Source: Bacteroidota bacterium
GTDB taxonomy: Bacteria; Bacteroidota; Bacteroidia; Chitinophagales; Chitinophagaceae
Reading direction: 5' to 3'
NCBI GenBank assembly: GCA_023391015.1
Contig: JAEWBT010000045.1
Coordinates: forward strand, 1-9,606
Length of the DNA stretch: 9,606 nt
This document shows, one piece after another, positions 6,319-9,606 of this stretch (position 1 is its first letter; each line of letters starts with the position of its first letter). The translations under genes were made by a program, and so were the position numbers. The notes beneath the pieces are model-generated. The model worked only from the letters and a program-made list of their open reading frames with translations. It did no database searches and was not told the DNA's origin.

Positions 6319-7281
6319 TTACTTCTCTATACGAAAACAATACCGAAACAGGCGGCCTTCAAAATCAAATGGGGTTGTGGCACGGGTAATGTCTTCAATA
6401 CGGTCGGTAGGCAGGGCGTCGCGCTCCAGGATGAAGTTGCGGCAGTTGGTACTAAAGTACAGCACGCCGCCGGGCGTCAGGGAAGCCAAGAGCTTTTTAA
6501 TCAGCGGCACGTGGTCGCGCTGCACATCCCAGGTGTCTTCCATGCGTTTGCTGTTGGAAAACGTCGGCGGGTCGCAGATGATAAGATCAAAACTATTTCG
6601 GGGCAACTCTTTAATCCACTCCAAAACATCTTCCTGAATAAACAGGTGCTTTTGGTCGTCATACAGCTTATTGAACTGCATATTCCGCTTTGCCCAGTTG
6701 ATATAGGTCTTGCTCATGTCCACCGAAACGACCTGCGCTGCCCCACCCTTGGCCGCGTGCACCGAAAACGCGCCGGTGTAGCAAAAAAGGTTCAACACGC
6801 TTTTGCCTTCGGCTTCCTCGCCCACCATCTGCCGCGTGATGCGGTGGTCCAGAAAAAGGCCCGTGTCTAAGTAATCCGACAGGTTGAGGATAAAATGCAG
6901 CCCGGCTTCCGGAACGATGCGCTCTACCTTTTCGGTTTGCAGCTTTTCATACTGGTCTTGGCGGCCCATTTTCCGGCGACGCTCTTTGATGTAAACAGCG
7001 TTTTCATCCACGCCCAAAACCGTTGCAATCACGGTGCGGCATTCGGCCAGCCACTGGGCGTGGGCTTCCTCTTCCATGCCGTGGCGGCGCAGATACTCCG
7101 AGGCATACACCGCGCCGTCCAGCCACTCAATGCTAAACGGATACTGCGGCAGGTCGTGGTCATACACCCGAAAGCAGGCCACGCCTTGCCGCCGCGCCAG
7201 CTTGGAATAATGTTTCCACATTTTCGTCAGCCGGTTGGTAAAAGGGGCGTGAGCGGTCAGGGCCGCAGAATTTTCCGTCAT
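6319..7281 (-). CDS. rlmK: RlmK-like 23S rRNA methyltransferase (stand-alone homologue of the C-terminal half of RlmKL)
   Basis: The 320-aa product aligns by eye along its length with the C-terminal domain of E. coli RlmKL (YcbY), which makes m7G2069 in 23S rRNA. Residues 14-43 (FTNRLTKMWKHYSKLARRQG... then YDHDLP) and 49-63 form the N-terminal substrate region. LSDYLDTGLFLDHRITRQ (134-151) is a family signature. The SAM-binding Rossmann motif I is VLNLFCYTGAFSVHAA (162-177), the acidic strand-2 end is VSVDMS (185-190), and ICDPPTFSNSKRMED (235-249) is the nucleobase-positioning motif. In gammaproteobacteria this domain is fused to RlmL (m2G2445); here it stands alone, and no THUMP or RlmL domain is encoded nearby. 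It has no N-terminal PUA domain of the RlmI type, which argues against the related RlmI assignment. It starts 19 nt after the YwqK-like gene and is followed 15 nt later by the hydrolase. Confidence 0.88.
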   Translation of the reverse strand: MTENSAALTAHAPFTNRLTKMWKHYSKLARRQGVACFRVYDHDLPQYPFSIEWLDGAVYASEYLRRHGMEEEAHAQWLAECRTVIATVLGVDENAVYIKERRRKMGRQDQYEKLQTEKVERIVPEAGLHFILNLSDYLDTGLFLDHRITRQMVGEEAEGKSVLNLFCYTGAFSVHAAKGGAAQVVSVDMSKTYINWAKRNMQFNKLYDDQKHLFIQEDVLEWIKELPRNSFDLIICDPPTFSNSKRMEDTWDVQRDHVPLIKKLLASLTPGGVLYFSTNCRNFILERDALPTDRIEDITRATTPFDFEGRLFRYCFRIEK

Positions 7282-7300
7282 GGTTTTAAAAAATGGGCAG

Positions 7301-7957
7301 TTACCACTCCGTCAGGCGGGTGCGGTTGCTTTTCTGAGGCGGCAGGCCGCTGTTATGAGGCATTTTGCCGAGCCGTTGCCGGTAGGAAGCGCTGTCGGTC
7401 TTGGCTATGCCCAGATTTTTAGTACCAATCAATTCATCTACCTGATACTCTTCTTCGAGCGTGGGCGCACCGGTTTCAGGGTCGTAATATCGCCAGGTAC
7501 CATGGCGGGTAGCGCCGCGGTCGGTACTAACAACGACCTGCTTTTCATTTCCGGTAATTGGGTTTTTTACCCAAATCGTATCGTAGGCCTGGTCTGGATT
7601 GAGGCCACGAAAATGGCCCACCGTTGCCAGTCGGCCATTCTCATAATAGCGGCTTTCGCCGTCCAGCGTGTTGTTTTTGTAGCGTTGGGAAGCCATCAGT
7701 TCTCCTTCACCATTCAGCACATGCCAAACGCCGTATTTCCGGCCATGCTCGTAGGTTCCAAACTCGGTATAGGAAGGGTCGCCCATGCGCTCCGGGTACT
7801 TGACATACCACAGGCCATGCTGCTTCCCTTCCTTGTCGCGCTGGTTCAGAGAAGCAGCTTCCTGGGCAAAACCAGCCGTGGCAGTCAGCAAAAAGAGCAG
7901 ACCGCCTATGACAATTTTCCGGAAATTTCCGGAAATAAAGGCTTTTCTAAACGGCAA
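7301..7957 (-). CDS. Secreted YwqK/MORN-like repeat protein, start codon uncertain
   Basis: The frame encodes a signal sequence (FRKIVIGGLLFLLTATAGFA, likely cleavage before QEAAS) and then MORN-like strands: KQHGLWYVKYP, GRKYGVWHVLNGEGELMASQRYKN, DGESRYYENGRLATVGHF and later RHGTWRYYDPETGAP. This G-x-W-x-x-Y / Y-x-N-G-x-L pattern is that of proteins named YwqK-family antitoxin, although in Bacteroidota such secreted forms are generally not part of a toxin-antitoxin pair, and no toxin gene is adjacent. The product is probably periplasmic or surface-located, with unknown function. No ATG, or GTG, lies at the expected place. The next ATG in frame (8041) is deep inside the preceding Fe-S carrier gene. 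The coordinates given use TTG at 7957, which overlaps that gene's stop by 11 nt and gives 218 aa; ATT codons nearer the signal sequence are alternatives. Two TTCCGGAA motifs (7917-7934) lie in the N-terminal coding region. Confidence 0.75.
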   Translation of the reverse strand: MPFRKAFISGNFRKIVIGGLLFLLTATAGFAQEAASLNQRDKEGKQHGLWYVKYPERMGDPSYTEFGTYEHGRKYGVWHVLNGEGELMASQRYKNNTLDGESRYYENGRLATVGHFRGLNPDQAYDTIWVKNPITGNEKQVVVSTDRGATRHGTWRYYDPETGAPTLEEEYQVDELIGTKNLGIAKTDSASYRQRLGKMPHNSGLPPQKSNRTRLTEW

Positions 7958-8300
7958 AAGAGCTGCCGCAGCCGCAGGTAGAAGACGCATTGGGGTTATT
8001 GAAGGTAAAGCCACGCGCATTAAGGCCATTTTCAAAATCAATGGTAATGCCGTAGAGATAAATGGCGTGGGAAGGTTTGAGCAAAACGGGAATTCCGGAA
8101 ATTTCGTGCTCCTGATCGTCGGCCTCGGTGGCGTCGAAGCCCAGCAGGTAGCTCATGCCGCTGCACCCGCCGCCCTTCACGCCCACGCGCAGTTTTTGCG
8201 ACGGGTCAAAACCGGGCTCGGCCATCAGGCGGTTGATTTCAGCAGCAGCGCTTTCGGTAAAGGCTACCGGCGCTTCGGTGATGGTGGTATTTTCAGTCAT
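7947..8300 (-). CDS. A-type iron-sulfur carrier protein (HesB/IscA/ErpA family)
   Basis: The product is 117 aa from the ATG at 8300 (MTENTTITEAPVAF). The three conserved cysteines that bind the Fe-S cluster are present: C46 in KGGGCSGMSY, and C109 and C111 in the C-terminal TCGCGSSF motif. GFTFNNPNASSTCGCG is a textbook A-type carrier C-terminus. Such proteins carry nascent [4Fe-4S] or [2Fe-2S] clusters from the scaffold to apoproteins. IscA, ErpA and SufA cannot be told apart by sequence alone, and no suf or isc genes are nearby. An upstream in-frame ATG at 8402 would add a hydrophobic 34-residue leader unlike the family, read from repeat-derived sequence, so 8300 is chosen. It is the first gene of the minus-strand operon and its end overlaps the likely start of the YwqK-like gene. 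One TTCCGGAA lies at 8093-8100. Confidence 0.94.
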   Translation of the reverse strand: MTENTTITEAPVAFTESAAAEINRLMAEPGFDPSQKLRVGVKGGGCSGMSYLLGFDATEADDQEHEISGIPVLLKPSHAIYLYGITIDFENGLNARGFTFNNPNASSTCGCGSSFAV

Positions 8301-8312
8301 GGCGATTTTTAG

Positions 8313-8359
8313 AGACAAAAGATTTTCAGAGACAAAAGTAGAAAGACAAAAGACAAAAG
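8313..8359. repeat. AGACAAAAG short direct repeats
   Basis: Four copies of AGACAAAAG start at 8313, 8330, 8344 and 8351, the last two overlapping by two bases. They lie directly upstream of the Fe-S carrier start on the minus strand, where they read CTTTTGTCT. The third spacing creates TACTTTTG on the minus strand (8333-8340), a match to the Bacteroidota -7 box TAnnTTTG. Confidence 0.75.
8333..8340 (-). promoter_or_regulatory. Candidate -7 promoter element for the Fe-S carrier operon
   Basis: On the minus strand the sequence reads TACTTTTG, matching TAnnTTTG, and would start transcription about 25 nt before the ATG at 8300. No TTG lies at the standard spacing upstream (the nearest upstream TTTG words give spacers of about 6 and 13 nt), and the match falls inside a repeat, so this is weak. 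Confidence 0.25.
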
Positions 8360-8426
8360 AGCGGAAGAGGGCACAAGCCAGGATCCAAAGCACAAATATC
8401 AAGGTATCAATTGAGGCTTGTCCGCT
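8360..8426. other. Bipartite inverted repeat (possible leader hairpin)
   Basis: AGCGG (8360-8364) and ACAAGCC (8373-8379) on the left match GGCTTGT (8415-8421) and CCGCT (8422-8426) on the right, giving 12 bp with an 8-nt bulge. On + it is followed by TTTT. No + gene ends nearby, so a terminator role is unlikely. It may be a structured upstream element of the minus-strand operon or another decayed repeat. Confidence 0.35.
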
Positions 8427-8502
8427 TTTAGAATAACCGTTTACGAGCGTTTTTGTTGGGGATGGAACAGGGAACGAAACGCTCTCCCTTTGCGCTGGTC
8501 CA

Positions 8503-8536
8503 CCGTTTTGTCACCCCGTCTAAAGGCGGGGTCTCA
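8503..8536 (+). repeat. TTTTGTCA hairpin repeat, copy 1
   Basis: The flanks are CCGTTTTGTC on the left and TCTCA on the right. The stem is ACCCCGTCT (8513-8521) against AGGCGGGGT (8524-8532), 9 bp with one G-T pair. It shares flanks with the copy at 8632 and has one additional base in the loop region. Confidence 0.85.
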
Positions 8537-8631
8537 GAACAATCCCGCAAGCTGTATGGTTCCTGCCAATTTCCGGAAAAACTGTTGTGGATTGACAAAA
8601 GAGCAGGTACAAAATTCTTTTTCTCGCCTGC

Positions 8632-8664
8632 CCGTTTTGTCACCCCGCCAAAGGCGGGGTCTCA
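8632..8664 (+). repeat. TTTTGTCA hairpin repeat, copy 2
   Basis: It has the same flanks as copy 1 (CCGTTTTGTC and TCTCA). The stem is ACCCCGCC against GGCGGGGT, 8 perfect pairs around AAA. It lies 96 nt after copy 1 in the same orientation. Confidence 0.88.
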
Positions 8665-8688
8665 CAATAAGAAGGTTCTTCCAGCATT

Positions 8689-8720
8689 TGAGATTCCGCC
8701 TTTGGCGGAATGACAAAACG
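8689..8720 (-). repeat. TTTTGTCA hairpin repeat, copy 3, inverted, with compensated stem
   Basis: Read on the minus strand it has the same flanks (CGTTTTGTC and TCTCA) and the same inner stem (CCGCC-AAA-GGCGG). The outer pairs are ATT/AAT instead of ACC/GGT: two bases changed on each arm and pairing is preserved. Confidence 0.88.
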
Positions 8721-8762
8721 AACATATAAACCTGTCATGACAAAACAAGGATATAAACCTGT
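8710..8762. repeat. Tandem 26/27-bp direct repeat
   Basis: Two 26-bp units (8710-8735 and 8737-8762) share ATGACAAAAC at the left and ATATAAACCTGT at the right and differ only in the middle (GAAC versus AAGG). The first unit overlaps the flank of hairpin copy 3, suggesting local duplication from that repeat's edge. Confidence 0.85.
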
Positions 8763-8893
8763 TGGGTACACAATTCCTCTTTTGTCTATCATCTTTCGTC
8801 ATCCAGCCAAGGTCTTTTTTCTTCCCCAAAAAGACTGCTTAAGACTCCATTTCCGGGCCGCCCTAACCTGGAATTTCGCTCTTATCGCAACCA

Positions 8894-8931
8894 GTAAAAA
8901 TTTACGGCTTATTTTTCCGCAAAATTTTTAC
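8894..8931. promoter_or_regulatory. Perfect 10-bp AT-rich inverted repeat at the frr start
   Basis: GTAAAAATTT (8894-8903) is exactly complementary to AAATTTTTAC (8922-8931), with an 18-nt spacer. The right arm ends five bases before the frr ATG. It could be an operator for a dimeric regulator, or an RNA hairpin beside the start codon. Given its AT content, the RNA stem would be of modest stability. Confidence 0.5.
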
Positions 8932-8936
8932 AGCAC

Positions 8937-9500
8937 ATGACTGACCAACTGGAAGAAATTATCTCCGAGGCCGGCGCGCAGATGAAAAAAGCGATCAGCC
9001 ACCTGGAAACCGAACTCACTAAAATCCGCGCCGGAAAAGCCAACCCGGTGATGCTCGACGGCATCCACGTGGATTACTACGGCGCACCAACTGCGCTTTC
9101 GCAGGTCGCCAACGTAACGGTTCCCGACGCGCGTACCATCTCTATCCAACCGTGGGAAAAGAACATGCTTGGCCCGATTGAAAAAGCGATTATCGCTTCC
9201 AACATTGGGCTGAATCCGCAAAACGACGGCAATTTTATCCGCCTGTTTCTGCCGCCGCTCACCGAAGAGCGCCGAAAGGAAATGGTAAAGCGTGTGAATG
9301 CCGAGGGCGAACATGCCAAGGTGGCCATCCGCAACATCCGCCGCGACCAGATTGAAAGCATCCGCAAGCTGGTGAAAGAAGGCCTCAGCGAAGACACTGC
9401 CAAAGACGCAGAAGGCCGTGTTCAGGGCGTGACCGACAAACACAGCGCCCTGATTGACCAACACTGCAAGGATAAAGAAAAAGACATTATGACGGTGTAA
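8937..9500 (+). CDS. frr: Ribosome recycling factor
   Basis: The 187-aa product matches RRF over its full usual length (about 185 aa). RRF works with EF-G to split the post-termination ribosome. The N-terminal helix (about 1-30) leads into the diagnostic LTKIRAGKANPVMLDGIHVDYYG (27-49). PTALSQVANVTVPDARTISIQPWEKNMLGPIEKAI (51-85) forms domain II and its hinge. The block with LPPLTEERRKEMVKRV (105-120), then EHAKVAIRNIRRD, forms the long helices of domain I. In many bacteria frr follows pyrH (UMP kinase); here the 636 nt upstream have no gene, so frr must have its own promoter. ATG 8937 gives the standard MTDQLEE N-terminus. The stop is followed within 30 nt by a terminator hairpin. It contains no TTCCGGAA motif. 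Confidence 0.98.
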   Translation: MTDQLEEIISEAGAQMKKAISHLETELTKIRAGKANPVMLDGIHVDYYGAPTALSQVANVTVPDARTISIQPWEKNMLGPIEKAIIASNIGLNPQNDGNFIRLFLPPLTEERRKEMVKRVNAEGEHAKVAIRNIRRDQIESIRKLVKEGLSEDTAKDAEGRVQGVTDKHSALIDQHCKDKEKDIMTV

Positions 9501-9508
9501 GGCGCGAA

Positions 9509-9520
9509 GCGAAGCTTCGC
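9509..9520. repeat. 12-nt perfect palindrome after frr
   Basis: GCGAAGCTTCGC is exactly self-complementary and begins 8 nt past the frr stop, directly before the GTTGGA unit. It may add to the terminator structure or be part of the same repeat family. Confidence 0.6.
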
Positions 9521-9521
9521 C

Positions 9522-9543
9522 GTTGGAGCGCTACGCGCTTTTT
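9522..9543 (+). terminator. frr terminator built on a GTTGGA-type hairpin unit
   Basis: GTTGGA (9522-9527) precedes the stem AGCGC (9527-9531) with GCGCT (9535-9539), loop TAC, followed by TTTT. The hairpin and T run form a small Rho-independent terminator 26 nt after the frr stop. The layout of flank plus complementary arms with a 3-nt loop is the same as in the array at 3539-3608, so a repeat seems to serve as terminator here. Confidence 0.65.
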
Positions 9544-9606
9544 ATTCTCCTTATAACACGTTTAAAAGCCGTGTGTTTTTTAGGTAATTTAGGTAAATAA
9601 CACGGG
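9544..9606. other. Window-end intergenic sequence
   Basis: A second weak hairpin, ACACG (9556-9560) with CGTGT (9570-9574), is followed by G and six T and could be a backup terminator. The remaining AT-rich sequence holds a short direct repeat TAGGTAA (9581-9587 and 9590-9596). No gene start is visible before the window ends. Confidence 0.4.

Larger units (their letters stand above)
8301..8936. other. 636-nt repeat-rich intergenic region between divergent Fe-S carrier and frr genes
   Basis: No credible gene is seen: the open frames here are short, overlap repeats and lack recognisable motifs. From left to right it holds AGACAAAAG repeats (8313-8359), a bipartite stem (8360-8426), three TTTTGTCA-type hairpin repeats (8503-8536, 8632-8664 and 8689-8720), a TTCCGGAA (8571-8578), a tandem 27-bp repeat (8710-8762), an AT-rich inverted repeat GTCTTTTT/AAAAAGAC (8812-8819 with 8828-8835) and a 10-bp inverted repeat just before frr (8894-8931). 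Positions 8427-8502 and 8763-8811 show nothing distinctive. Promoters for both divergent genes must lie here. Confidence 0.8.

Noticed and set aside
6319..7281. RlmI (m5C1962) assignment for the rRNA methyltransferase
   Set aside because: The N-terminus lacks a PUA-like domain and the LSDYLDTGLFLDHR and DPPTFSNSKRMED segments match the RlmK half of RlmKL better.
7301..7957. Toxin-antitoxin module because of YwqK similarity
   Set aside because: A signal peptide directs the protein out of the cytoplasm, and the neighbours are an Fe-S carrier and an rRNA methyltransferase, with no toxin candidate.
8301..8402. N-terminal 34-residue hydrophobic extension of the Fe-S carrier
   Set aside because: It is encoded by AGACAAAAG repeats and is unlike the family. 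The ATG at 8300 gives the normal cytosolic N-terminus.
8418..8940. Several short open frames in the intergenic region before frr
   Set aside because: All run through hairpin repeats, overlap each other on both strands and show no motif.

Overview
The window reads as a chromosomal segment of a Bacteroidota bacterium with moderate GC content. The main pointers are a PorP/SprF-family outer-membrane protein (type IX secretion and gliding families confined to this phylum), a small N-terminally anchored hypothetical that I know only from Bacteroidota, and the general absence of Shine-Dalgarno sequences. A Saprospiraceae- or Chitinophagaceae-like source is my guess and is not shown by the sequence. 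No phage, transposase, CRISPR or defence genes are visible, and the protein-coding content is mostly housekeeping.

Layout. Positions 1-682 hold the 3' end of an S9 (prolyl-oligopeptidase family) peptidase on +. Positions 683-1042 are a non-coding stretch with two 28-nt perfect palindromes. porP/sprF (+, 1043-2101) and a 3-methyladenine DNA glycosylase (-, 2203-2814) converge on a perfect 30-nt palindromic terminator. The glycosylase is divergent from an RsmI-like methyltransferase (+, 2813-3535), and the two ATGs overlap in one CATG. A short convergent spacer (3536-3717) is packed with hairpin repeats. A run of minus-strand genes follows. In transcription order these are an A-type Fe-S carrier (8300-7947), a YwqK/MORN-like secreted protein (about 7957-7301), an RlmK-like 23S rRNA methyltransferase (7281-6319), an alpha/beta hydrolase (6303-5491) and a membrane GT2 glycosyltransferase (5473-4346). 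These five overlap or lie 15-19 nt apart and look like one operon. A small anchored hypothetical (4125-3718) lies beyond a 220-nt repeat-bearing gap. Positions 8301-8936 are a long repeat-rich non-coding region, followed by frr (+, 8937-9500) with a terminator at the window end.

The genes do not form one pathway. Translation and rRNA maintenance recurs (frr, RlmK-like, RsmI-like), with Fe-S assembly, DNA repair and envelope functions mixed in. No new enzymatic system is evident.

The unusual signal is in the repeats. The 8-mer palindrome TTCCGGAA occurs 13 times, against about 0.15 expected for equal base frequencies, in both genes and spacers. This resembles the way HIP1 litters cyanobacterial genomes. 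Separately, three families of short intergenic hairpin repeats (GTAGAGAC, TTTTGTCA and GTTGGA types) keep their flanks constant while the stem arms change in complementary pairs, which implies that pairing itself is maintained.
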